From Halothece sp964463655 (GTDB taxonomy: Bacteria; Cyanobacteriota; Cyanobacteriia; Cyanobacteriales; Rubidibacteraceae), in contig CAYXDG010000090.1 in NCBI GenBank assembly GCA_964463655.1, positions 1-12,645 on the forward strand: DNA of 12,645 bases, in the 5' to 3' direction. This document shows, piece by piece, positions 6,404 through 12,645 of the stretch. Under the pieces are notes generated by a model. That model ran no database searches and was not told where the DNA came from. It saw nothing but the letters and a program-made list of their open reading frames with translations. Both the position numbers and the translations under genes were made by a program. How positions within the stretch are numbered: position 1 is the stretch's first letter; each line of letters starts with the position of its first letter.

Positions 6404-7453
6404 CTAAATTAAGGTTAACAAATCTTGGTGCATCAAAGCGCGATCGCGCTGAGATTGAATTTGTACAGAGTTTAATCCTTCTCCATTTGCATAATGTTCT
6501 AACCAAGTTTTTGTAACTACCTTTGGATCATCAGGAATGTTTTGAACGTCCCAACCTGGGATTTCAAACTCAGTCATGAGTTGACTAATTTTCGGATCGT
6601 AACTAATCGCAAAACAACGGCATTCTTCTGATGCTGCCATAATTAAGCTATGATATCGCATCCCGATCGCCATTTCTACCCCTCGAAACAGTCTCTTGAA
6701 ACGTCTTGGGGTTTCACCCCTAATCATTGCTTTCGGGTTGGGAAGTTCACTGGCTATTTCTTCGGCGAGGGAGTAATCTTGGGGTTGAAAAGGAACAATT
6801 AAAAGACAAGTATCTGTGGCTTTTTGAAAAGAAATTAAAGCGGTGATTAGGGTTTGAATTTTTTCCTTAGTTAACTGCGGATGTTGACGCAAAGTAACCG
6901 CAACTCTTGGCGCTGGTAACTCCCAAAGTTTCGGAAATGATTCACTTTCTAACGCCCAAACAGGATCAGGTGCGATGAGGGGAGAAACCCCCCAACTGCT
7001 TAATAACTTCGCTGAAGCCTGATCGCGCACACTGATTTTATCACATCCTAATAGAGCTTTTCGCGTGAGCCAACGAGCGAACGGCGATCGCAAAGGTCCG
7101 AAACCCTGCGCCCATGCGATCGTTGTCAACCCTCGCTGTTGCGCTAAAGCCATTAACCCCCCGTAATAAAGAGGACTCCGAAAACTGGTAACATCTTGCA
7201 TTAAACTTCCCCCTCCCCAGATAAAATAGTCTCCTTGTTGTAGTGCTTCTAAAATGGAGAAAGCAGAGCGATTGGGAAAGGCTTTCACCTGGAACGTTTC
7301 TTGAGTTTGTTTGGGATTCGCAGATAAGACTAAGGGATTAATTCCTTGAGGAAGCATTTGAATTAAACTCATCAAGAGTGCATCATCTCCCACATTATCC
7401 CGACCATAATAGCCACAGAGAATGGCTGTTTTTGATTCTGACGTTGGTTGCAT
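6404..7453 (-). CDS. csaB: CsaB-type polysaccharide pyruvyl transferase
   Basis: A 349-residue protein of the polysaccharide pyruvyl transferase family. CsaB transfers pyruvate from phosphoenolpyruvate as a ketal onto cell-wall polysaccharide, which in Bacillus allows SLH-domain S-layer proteins to bind; in cyanobacteria the same role for SLH outer-membrane porins is proposed. Motifs seen: N-terminal CGYYGRDNVGDDALL (13-27), GGGSLMQD (80-87), AWAQGFGPL (113-121), SVRDQAS (141-147), DPVWAL (163-168), and the family hallmark GMRYHSLIMAA (264-274), followed by YDPKI. Length is as expected. There is no signal peptide, so it is cytoplasmic or peripheral. The start is ATG 7453 with no clear Shine-Dalgarno; the next gene diverges from it across about 52 bp. 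Its 3' end nearly touches rre1, so their transcripts may overlap. Confidence 0.92.
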   Translation of the reverse strand: MQPTSESKTAILCGYYGRDNVGDDALLMSLIQMLPQGINPLVLSANPKQTQETFQVKAFPNRSAFSILEALQQGDYFIWGGGSLMQDVTSFRSPLYYGGLMALAQQRGLTTIAWAQGFGPLRSPFARWLTRKALLGCDKISVRDQASAKLLSSWGVSPLIAPDPVWALESESFPKLWELPAPRVAVTLRQHPQLTKEKIQTLITALISFQKATDTCLLIVPFQPQDYSLAEEIASELPNPKAMIRGETPRRFKRLFRGVEMAIGMRYHSLIMAASEECRCFAISYDPKISQLMTEFEIPGWDVQNIPDDPKVVTKTWLEHYANGEGLNSVQIQSQRDRALMHQDLLTLI

Positions 7454-7505
7454 AAAAAGCGTTACAATTTGTTAAAAAGAGTCCTTGAAGTCAACTGAGA
7501 AAGCG

Positions 7506-8372
7506 ATGAGTGTACGCACTGATACCCTATGGGAACAAGTTTTAAAGCCAATTGTCAGTAATTTCCTCGATCCTGAAGAAATGAAACAATTGAGAGAAAG
7601 TATTAATTGGGAACAAGAGCGCGATCGAGTTGCTAACCCTAACCTAGAATATCCGAATTACTACCAATCGCAAAATTTTCATGGCATTGCTGGCGGTTAT
7701 TTGACCATCGATGCAGCAGTCACTTACGATCCGATTACTCGCTATTTTGTTCCTCCCCATGAAACTTGGGTGCGCGAAGATGCGATTAAACTAATTCAAG
7801 GACAACCGAAACGGATGATTGATTTAGGTTGTGGAACAGGATCAACCACGCTTCTTTTGCAGCAAACCTTTCCTGATGCTGAAATTATTGGCTTAGACCT
7901 TTCCCCTTATATGTTAATTGTGGCTCAACAGAAGGCGCAAGCACAAGGGCTTTCGATTCAATGGTGTCATGGGAAAGCGGAAGACACCAGACTCCCTAGA
8001 GAAACCTTTGATTTAGTTACCGCGTCTCTCCTCTTCCATGAAACTCCTGTTGAGGTTAGTCAAGCCATTTTGAGGGAATCTTTTCGTTTACTCAAAGGGG
8101 GAGGACAGTTTTTACTCCTCGATGGAAATCAAGAAACCTTACGCTCCACACAATGGTTGACAAATATTTTTGAAGAACCCTACATTCAAGAATATGCTCA
8201 AGGGGATGTTTCTGCTTGGTTAGACAATACAGGATTTGTCGCCAGAGAAACCCACACTATCTGGGGGTTACATCAGGTTAACATTGGCTTCAAACCGCAA
8301 CCTGCTCCTAATCCTACTTCTGTCATCGTAGAAGAAAACTTTGAAGATATTCCAGGAATCGCAACTGCTTAA
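7506..8372 (+). CDS. Class I SAM-dependent methyltransferase, substrate unknown
   Basis: A 288-residue protein. An N-terminal region of about 95 residues (WEQVLKPIVSNFLDPEEMKQL, then GGYLTIDAAVTYDPITRYFVPPH) precedes a Rossmann-fold methyltransferase domain: motif I MIDLGCGTGSTT (104-115), the ribose-binding acidic residue Asp131 in IIGLDLSPYML, AEDTRLP (158-164), the motif IV region FDLVTASLLFHE (168-179), and LKGGGQFLLLD (196-206). The N-terminal part looks like a cyanobacterial-type extension and may shape the acceptor site; I cannot name the substrate. The start is ATG 7506; an in-frame TTG at 7485 is possible, but MSVRTDTLWE is the more natural beginning. The HAD hydrolase gene follows after 3 bp, so the two probably share a transcript. 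UbiE-like quinone methylation is one possibility but nothing shown supports it specifically. Confidence 0.85.
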   Translation: MSVRTDTLWEQVLKPIVSNFLDPEEMKQLRESINWEQERDRVANPNLEYPNYYQSQNFHGIAGGYLTIDAAVTYDPITRYFVPPHETWVREDAIKLIQGQPKRMIDLGCGTGSTTLLLQQTFPDAEIIGLDLSPYMLIVAQQKAQAQGLSIQWCHGKAEDTRLPRETFDLVTASLLFHETPVEVSQAILRESFRLLKGGGQFLLLDGNQETLRSTQWLTNIFEEPYIQEYAQGDVSAWLDNTGFVARETHTIWGLHQVNIGFKPQPAPNPTSVIVEENFEDIPGIATA

Positions 8373-8375
8373 AAT

Positions 8376-9089
8376 ATGACGTTGAAAGCTGTTTTATTTG
8401 ATTTTAATGGCGTGATTATCAATGATGAAGCCATTCACAAAAATTTGATTGAAGAGATTTTATTAGGGGAAAATCTGCGTCCTGATGCAAAAGAATATAA
8501 TAATTTTTGTTTGGGACGCAGCGATCGCGCTTGTTTATCTGCTATCTTGAATCAACGGGGACGAGTCGCCAATGATGATTACCTAGAAAAACTCCTCAAG
8601 CCAAAAGCGCGCAAATACCAAGAAATCTTAGGAGCAACAGAGACCTTACCCATTTATCGCGGAGTAGAACAGTTTATCCGTGATTTATGGGGAGCAGGAT
8701 TAGTGATTGGTTTAGTGACAGGAGCAAGACGAGAAAATGTAGAATATGTTTTAGCTCGCCTGAAAATCAGGGAAGCCTTTGCAACACTGGTGACAGAAGA
8801 TGAGATCAAAGAGAGTAAACCTGATCCTGAAGGGTATCTTAAAGCTGTAGAAAACTTGAATCAATGTTACTCTGATTTAAAATTAGCTCCTCAAGAATGC
8901 CTTGCCATTGAAGATACTCCCAGTGGGATTCAAGCTGCAAAACGCGCTCAAATCGACGTAGTCGGGGTAGCAAATACTTATCCCCTCCATATGATACAAC
9001 GTCAAGCGAACTGGGCGATCGACTATTTACAAGAGTTAGAACTTGAACGGGTGAAACAGCAATTTGATCAGGTCTCGATCGCAGGCTAA
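8376..9089 (+). CDS. HAD-IA family hydrolase with DxN in place of DxD
   Basis: A 237-residue haloacid-dehalogenase-like protein with an alpha-helical cap (about 16-90), resembling phosphoglycolate phosphatase and beta-phosphoglucomutase. Motif I is LFDFNGVI: the nucleophile Asp9 is present, but the general acid/base two residues on is Asn11, codon AAT at 8406-8408. Motif II is Thr115 in GLVTGA, motif III Lys148 in ESKPDP, and motif IV Glu179-Asp180 in AIEDTPSGIQAA. All other catalytic positions are intact, so the gene is not decaying. From memory, FNGVI occurs in other cyanobacterial members. The substrate is unknown; a sugar phosphate or similar small molecule is likely. It starts 3 bp after the methyltransferase gene without its own Shine-Dalgarno, suggesting coupling, and converges on the ribulokinase with 7 bp between stops. 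Confidence 0.88.
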   Translation: MTLKAVLFDFNGVIINDEAIHKNLIEEILLGENLRPDAKEYNNFCLGRSDRACLSAILNQRGRVANDDYLEKLLKPKARKYQEILGATETLPIYRGVEQFIRDLWGAGLVIGLVTGARRENVEYVLARLKIREAFATLVTEDEIKESKPDPEGYLKAVENLNQCYSDLKLAPQECLAIEDTPSGIQAAKRAQIDVVGVANTYPLHMIQRQANWAIDYLQELELERVKQQFDQVSIAG

Positions 9090-9096
9090 ATGTGTT

Positions 9097-10353
9097 TTAA
9101 GTAGAAACTCGATCAATGTTCATGGCTAACAGTGCTGTTCCGTAAGCAGCTTCTGTATTTTGAGAGCGTCGCACAGGAACTTGTAGGAATTGTTCCCGAA
9201 TGGTTTGCCAGATTGTATTCTTCGCTCCACCCCCTGCGGTGTAAACTTGCTTGAGAGGCGTTGCGCCTAATTTCTGTAACTTTTGATACCCTTGCGCTTC
9301 AATTCTGGCGATACTCTCTAATAATCCTTGCAGGAAGATAACCTCATTTTCTGGACGAGGAGACAGTTGAGGAGATAAGTTGGGGTCGTTGATGGGAAAG
9401 CGCTCTCCAGCCTTTAGGAGGGGATAATAATCCAAGGAGGTGGGTTGATGGGGATTAATCTGTTGAGAAAGCGCTTGGAGTTGTTCATCGCTGAAGAAGT
9501 ATCTTAGCACGGCTCCTCCTGTATTGGAAGCGCCCCCAGTTAGCCATAAGTTGCCAAAGCGATGACTATAAACTCCAGACTGGGTATCTTGAATAGGAGT
9601 TTCACTGAGTAATTTTAAGACTAAGGTTGAACCAAGGGAGGTCACTGCTTCTCCTGGTTGAGTTGCACCACTGGCGATAAATGCTGCAATGCTGTCAGTG
9701 GTGCCTGTTGCAATTTTGCAATCAGGGGGAAAATGAAGGTTTTGGGCAAGATCAGGGGTCATTGTTCCGACAGAGGTGCCTGGAGGGAGAATTTGGGGTA
9801 AAATCGGGTAGCTGGGCAAATTTTGCAGCCATTGGGGATAACAGAGATTTTCCACATCATATCCCAATTTTAGGACGTTATGATAGTCGCTGATGCCGAG
9901 TTTGCCATGTAGGAGAGAAGCTAACCAGTCCGCTTGATGTAAGAAGTAATGAGCTTGAGAAAAGATGTCTTCCTGCTGCCAGTATAACAGTTTGGCAAGG
10001 CTAGAAGAGGCGCTTTGGACGACATGATTTGATGGCGCGATTTGTTGGAGTATGTGGAGAGTCACATCGGGAACGCGATCGCGATATAGCAGAGGAGAAG
10101 TGAGGGGAATCCCTGCGCGATCGCAGAGTAACACTGTTGCTGATGTGCCATTGATGGCGATCCGAATGACCTTTTGCTTCAGTTGTTTTGGCAGGTTATC
10201 CAACAGAAAAAACAGCGCTTCACGCCATTGTTTGACCTGATCTGCTTGTGGAGCAAAGGGATATTCCTGTTGACTTTGAAGGGTTTTGTGTTCATCGATG
10301 ATCACGGCTCTTGCGCCAGATGTGCCAAAATCAAGACCTAAATAAAATGCCAT
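9097..10353 (-). CDS. FGGY-family sugar kinase, probable D-ribulokinase (SePSK/AtXK-1 type)
   Basis: A 418-residue kinase of the FGGY branch of the actin/hexokinase fold. The N-terminal phosphate-1 motif is YLGLDFGTSGARAV with Asp8 and Thr11. The catalytic base is Asp220 in IATGTTDSIAAF, and ATP-site motifs are SLGSTLVLKL and the C-terminal VYTAGGGAKNTIW. Length and the D8/T11/D220 pattern fit the Synechococcus SePSK and plant AtXK-1 group, reported to phosphorylate D-ribulose to D-ribulose-5-phosphate rather than xylulose. That product enters the Calvin cycle directly through phosphoribulokinase, so a salvage role is plausible. No sugar transporter or isomerase is adjacent. The start is ATG 10353, without a clear Shine-Dalgarno. 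The substrate rests on family memory; xylulokinase annotation is the usual alternative. Confidence 0.88.
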   Translation of the reverse strand: MAFYLGLDFGTSGARAVIIDEHKTLQSQQEYPFAPQADQVKQWREALFFLLDNLPKQLKQKVIRIAINGTSATVLLCDRAGIPLTSPLLYRDRVPDVTLHILQQIAPSNHVVQSASSSLAKLLYWQQEDIFSQAHYFLHQADWLASLLHGKLGISDYHNVLKLGYDVENLCYPQWLQNLPSYPILPQILPPGTSVGTMTPDLAQNLHFPPDCKIATGTTDSIAAFIASGATQPGEAVTSLGSTLVLKLLSETPIQDTQSGVYSHRFGNLWLTGGASNTGGAVLRYFFSDEQLQALSQQINPHQPTSLDYYPLLKAGERFPINDPNLSPQLSPRPENEVIFLQGLLESIARIEAQGYQKLQKLGATPLKQVYTAGGGAKNTIWQTIREQFLQVPVRRSQNTEAAYGTALLAMNIDRVST

Positions 10354-10477
10354 TGGTTTGTCTTAATTGCCTACTCTAAGACTATTTTAAGCGGCGCGAT
10401 CGCACAAAGATATACCAGAGTAGAATTGAGATTAGTTGGTGATGACAAGTAACCCACAACAAATAACTGTCTAGCTG

Positions 10478-10486
10478 TGTTAGAAT
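10478..10486 (+). promoter_or_regulatory. Possible extended -10 promoter for the Ycf55-like gene
   Basis: TGT followed by TAGAAT (10481-10486) matches the extended -10 form TGnTAnnnT. It lies about 24 bases before the candidate TTG start at 10511, allowing a short leader. No good -35 is seen near 10458, which is usual for extended -10 promoters. The remainder of the 157-bp divergent gap contains one HIP1 copy at 10396. Confidence 0.33.
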
Positions 10487-10510
10487 TACTGCGACTTCGC
10501 TAGGATTTTC

Positions 10511-12229
10511 TTGATTACTGTGAGCGATCGCGCTATCGAAATCTTTCTTCTCGATGCTGATATTGTCTTCTTAGAAGGACTCGCCAAAGTCCTCAATGCC
10601 TATGATGACATCAATGTTATCACCCAAACTAAAACCCCCGAACAAGCGAGAAATCAACTCGCTGCTTTAATCTCTCTTCCCGATTTGGTTGTCCTTGACA
10701 TTGTTCTGACAACAGAAGAAGATGTGAGCCAAGGGATAGCATTTTGTCGGGAACTCAAACAGACAAATCCTAATTTACCTCTGTTTCTCTTAACAAGAAT
10801 AACAGAAACTAATGTGCTGCGATCGCTGCTAAATTTGGGAATTGAAGGCTACGCACGCAAGCGCACTCCTCTCGAAGAATTAGTCAATGCCCTGCGTCAA
10901 GTTGCCCGAGGAGAACTTTATTGGCAACAAGGAAGCAGCCTTAAGTCTTCCTCCCTAATCAAACTCCCTCCTTCTTGGAACCCACAACCAACTCGTCCCC
11001 CTCGTTGGCTAGTTCGTCAACGAGAAACAGGACTCGCAGTAATTGAACGTAATTTGGCGCAAGTGGAAGCAATGCTACAAAAAGACGAACTTTCAAGTTT
11101 TGATTGGCTGTTTTGGAGTGGTTTACGCCGAGAATTACGCACGGCTCAATGGATTGTCAAGCAATTATTGCCTGTAGAAGTGGTTGTAGTCAGAGAAGAT
11201 AATCCAGTAGCCGAAGAAAGGAAAACCAACAATCCTTCCCCCATCTCGACTCCACAAACTTTAACTTCTTTCCCAACTCCTCTCAGTGAAACCCTCTTAC
11301 AAAGTACGTTAGGAAAGATTCAATTCGGTTTAGTCAATAACAGTGGTTATACCCTCGAAATCGAGATTCTGAATCCTGAAAAAAAGCGAGAACTTTTATA
11401 TTTAGTAGTTCAAGAATTTAAAGAAACTTTAAATCAATTACAGTTTATTCAATTGTCTCTAGAAGATTTAACAGAACGGCGATCGCTGCTGGTGAGAGAA
11501 TTATGGCAAACTTGTCTCACCCGATGGATTAATAAATATGTTGCTTTTCCTCAATCTTCAACTAAATTCGGATCAATTTCTGATTTTGTCAGGGGAGAAA
11601 CCCCTGTGATTGAAAGGATGAAATTAAATCAAATTCCCCATGTTATTCCTTTGTTTGCTTATTTACTCTACGAAAATCCCCTAAATATTGATCAGGTTTC
11701 TTATCGTCCAGAATCCCCAGAAGCTCAATCCCGTGCTGAAATCTTATTTCATAATTTGATTTTAGTCGTGGCTAATGCGGTGATGCAAGTAATTTTAAAT
11801 CAGTTGGGCGAACAAGAAACAGTCAAAACATTTTTGTATCAATCCAGCTATCGCTCATATCGAGAAGTTGCTCGTTTTCGTAATGAGTTATCTTGGCAAT
11901 ATCGTCAAATTTATTATATCCAAGAACCTAAAGCAATCTTTGAAAGTCGTTATGAATTGTTGGTTTTACGAGGAAACCGCATTCAATTGCTCTCAATTTA
12001 TGCCCCGCGAAATGAAGACTTAGAACAATTAGAAGGACTGCGTTATGGGGTGACAATTGCCTTAGAATTAAGAGACGCGATCGCCCCAAGATTTCGCGGG
12101 ATTTTTGGAGTTCTTGGACAAGGAGTTGTCTATGTTTTAACCCAAGTGATTGGACGAGGAATTGGCTTAATTGGACGGGGAATTTTACAGGGAATTGGTA
12201 GGACTGTGGAAAATCAGCGCGATCGATAA
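10511..12229 (+). CDS. Ycf55-like protein: receiver domain fused to DUF3685
   Basis: A 572-residue protein. Residues 8-133 form a response-regulator receiver domain: Asp15-Ala16-Asp17 where the acidic pocket usually has consecutive acids, phospho-acceptor Asp63 in DLVVLDIVL, Thr95 in LFLLTRI, and Lys117 in GYARKRTPLEEL. No HTH follows. After a Pro-rich linker come helical segments and a large C-terminal DUF3685 (Ycf55-type) region, roughly 280-520; Ycf55 is also encoded in red-algal plastids and its function is unknown. The last 50 residues are rich in spaced glycines and hydrophobics (GIFGVLGQGVVYVL, GRGIGLIGRGILQGIG) and may associate with a membrane. The start is uncertain: AGGA at 10502-10505 lies five bases before TTG 10511, while GTG 10520 is an alternative nine bases on. 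Output is probably protein-protein rather than DNA binding; that is inference. Confidence 0.85.
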   Translation: MITVSDRAIEIFLLDADIVFLEGLAKVLNAYDDINVITQTKTPEQARNQLAALISLPDLVVLDIVLTTEEDVSQGIAFCRELKQTNPNLPLFLLTRITETNVLRSLLNLGIEGYARKRTPLEELVNALRQVARGELYWQQGSSLKSSSLIKLPPSWNPQPTRPPRWLVRQRETGLAVIERNLAQVEAMLQKDELSSFDWLFWSGLRRELRTAQWIVKQLLPVEVVVVREDNPVAEERKTNNPSPISTPQTLTSFPTPLSETLLQSTLGKIQFGLVNNSGYTLEIEILNPEKKRELLYLVVQEFKETLNQLQFIQLSLEDLTERRSLLVRELWQTCLTRWINKYVAFPQSSTKFGSISDFVRGETPVIERMKLNQIPHVIPLFAYLLYENPLNIDQVSYRPESPEAQSRAEILFHNLILVVANAVMQVILNQLGEQETVKTFLYQSSYRSYREVARFRNELSWQYRQIYYIQEPKAIFESRYELLVLRGNRIQLLSIYAPRNEDLEQLEGLRYGVTIALELRDAIAPRFRGIFGVLGQGVVYVLTQVIGRGIGLIGRGILQGIGRTVENQRDR

Positions 12230-12362
12230 TTGATCTCTTTTATTTTGTGACTTAACTGGTTAGTAAATTGATATTTTTCTATGAATTAATCTTAAATGAT
12301 TATATTTTCCTATCATAAACTCAACTTAACAATTCTTAAGCACTTTTTTGAGAAGGAATTTC
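12230..12362. other. AT-rich spacer without recognisable gene
   Basis: After the TAA of the Ycf55-like gene (12227-12229) the sequence is AT-rich with scattered stops in every plus-strand frame. GATC repeats next to TTTTATTTT at 12236-12246 could form a weak terminator, but the stem is poor. I see no RNA gene here. Confidence 0.4.
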
Positions 12363-12392
12363 TTGACGAGATTGCGCGGTTTCAGGTATGAT
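12363..12392 (+). promoter_or_regulatory. Near-consensus sigma-70 promoter
   Basis: TTGACG (12363-12368) and TATGAT (12387-12392) are separated by 18 bp. Each box has five of six consensus bases, the best-looking promoter in the window. Transcription would start near 12399, but no plus-strand protein-coding gene follows in the remaining 250 bases. This fits a non-coding RNA, or a long leader for a gene beyond the window. Confidence 0.55.
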
Positions 12393-12409
12393 ACTGAAAG
12401 TAAAAATCT

Positions 12410-12482
12410 ACGAGGGTGTTTTGTCTTTGAAAGCATTTTGCTTTCTGTATCCCTAATCATTCCGTGAGCGATCACCCTTCGT
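12410..12482 (+). ncRNA. Candidate structured non-coding RNA or leader element
   Basis: ACGAGGGTG (12410-12418) pairs with CACCCTTCGT (12473-12482) as a nine-pair stem with one bulged T. Inside it GAAAGCA (12429-12435) pairs perfectly with TGCTTTC (12439-12445) around a TTT loop. The element begins about 11 bases after the start predicted for the 12363-12392 promoter. A smaller stem, TACGA/TCGTA (12495-12499 and 12505-12509), follows. I cannot match it to 6S RNA, Yfr1, tmRNA, SRP RNA or RNase P RNA from memory. The 3' end is not defined. It may be a small regulatory RNA or a 5' leader. Confidence 0.35.
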
Positions 12483-12560
12483 TCCCTTCTAGTTTACGAA
12501 CAAGTCGTATGTATTTTCATTACAAAAAAATAATTTTCATGAAGGAAGGTTGACACCAGC

Positions 12561-12599
12561 GACTAAAGCAAATAAGAAGCCAGCCACGATGGCTGGCTT
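12561..12599 (-). terminator. Terminator-like hairpin for a minus-strand gene entering from the right
   Basis: AAGCCAGCCA (12577-12586) and TGGCTGGCTT (12590-12599) form a perfect 10-bp stem with a three-base loop. Read on the minus strand it is followed by CTTATTTGCTTT, a T-rich tail. On the plus strand no T-run follows. So it most likely ends a minus-strand transcript from beyond the right edge; it may also block the plus-strand transcript from 12399. Confidence 0.6.
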
Positions 12600-12601
12600 G
12601 T

Positions 12602-12645
12602 CTAGCTTGCTGCGTTGGGAGGAGAAAACCTAAGTTGCACCAAGA
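12602..12645 (-). CDS. Possible C-terminal end of a minus-strand gene cut by the window edge
   Basis: One minus-strand frame reads LVQLRFSPPNAAS and a TAG at 12604-12602, two bases before the terminator-like hairpin. The spacing between stop and hairpin is what a gene end would show. Only 13 codons are inside the window, so the product cannot be named. A second minus-strand frame stays open through the hairpin, but the hairpin argues against coding there. Confidence 0.35.
   Translation of the reverse strand, partial: LVQLRFSPPNAAS

Noticed and set aside
7485..7505. TTG start seven codons upstream of the methyltransferase ATG 7506
   Set aside because: The ATG is a better start codon and no Shine-Dalgarno favours the TTG.
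12215..12246. Weak GATC hairpin plus TTTTATTTT as terminator of the Ycf55-like gene
   Set aside because: Only four palindromic bases can pair; too weak to call.
12326..12460. 44-residue lysine-rich minus-strand ORF (MIRDTESKMLSKTKHPRR...)
   Set aside because: No ribosome binding site, composition typical of chance AT-rich reading, and it overlaps the strong plus-strand promoter and stem element.

Overview
The window is chromosomal DNA from a cyanobacterium. The clearest sign is the octamer GCGATCGC (HIP1). I count about 18 exact copies in 12.6 kb, for example at 132, 1683, 1813, 2167, 5312, 5355, 6124, 6440, 7084, 8521, 10075, 10117, 10396, 10524, 10819, 11479 and 12077; chance would give less than one. 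The gene content agrees: a VTE5-type phytol kinase, DUF1995, an ABA4-like protein, an Rre1/Ycf29 regulator and a Ycf55-type (DUF3685) protein all belong to the cyanobacterium/plastid lineage. Base composition is moderately AT-rich. A unicellular species, possibly of the halotolerant Halothece/Dactylococcopsis type, is my guess, but the sequence does not prove it. No prophage, CRISPR array, transposase, rRNA or tRNA is visible.

Layout. 1-55: possible 5' end of an unidentified minus-strand gene. 141-842 (-): VTE5-like CTP-dependent phytol kinase with a TTG start. 963-2132 (+): cysteine desulfurase, followed 4 bp later by a DUF1995 protein (2137-2901). 2902-3020: a repeat-rich spacer of heptamer arrays around a C/G-run hairpin. 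3021-3473 and 3487-3900 (+): an ABA4-like membrane protein and a four-helix membrane protein, probably co-transcribed. 4088-5473 (-): a Dda/RecD-like SF1B helicase, convergent with the membrane pair. 5704-6399 (+): Rre1/Ycf29 response regulator, convergent with CsaB (6404-7453, -). 7506-8372 and 8376-9089 (+): a SAM methyltransferase and a HAD hydrolase as a tight pair, convergent with a D-ribulokinase-like FGGY kinase (9097-10353, -). 10511-12229 (+): REC-DUF3685 (Ycf55-like) protein. 12230-12645: no convincing complete gene, but a near-consensus promoter, a structured RNA candidate, a minus-strand terminator-like hairpin, and perhaps the last codons of a minus-strand gene entering from the right.

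How the genes relate. Several products touch the biology of the photosynthetic cell: prenyl/phytol salvage for tocopherol and related quinones (VTE5), sulfur mobilisation for Fe-S and other cofactors (cysteine desulfurase), a photosystem-associated family (DUF1995), a carotenoid-related family (ABA4-like), stress signalling (Rre1), pentose salvage toward ribulose-5-phosphate (ribulokinase), and envelope polysaccharide modification (CsaB). They sit in small divergent or convergent units rather than one operon. I see no defence island or biosynthetic cluster. The least explained items are the 12363-12482 promoter plus RNA-like element, the Asp-to-Asn change in the HAD catalytic motif, the REC domain fused to DUF3685, and the composite repeat upstream of the ABA4-like gene.
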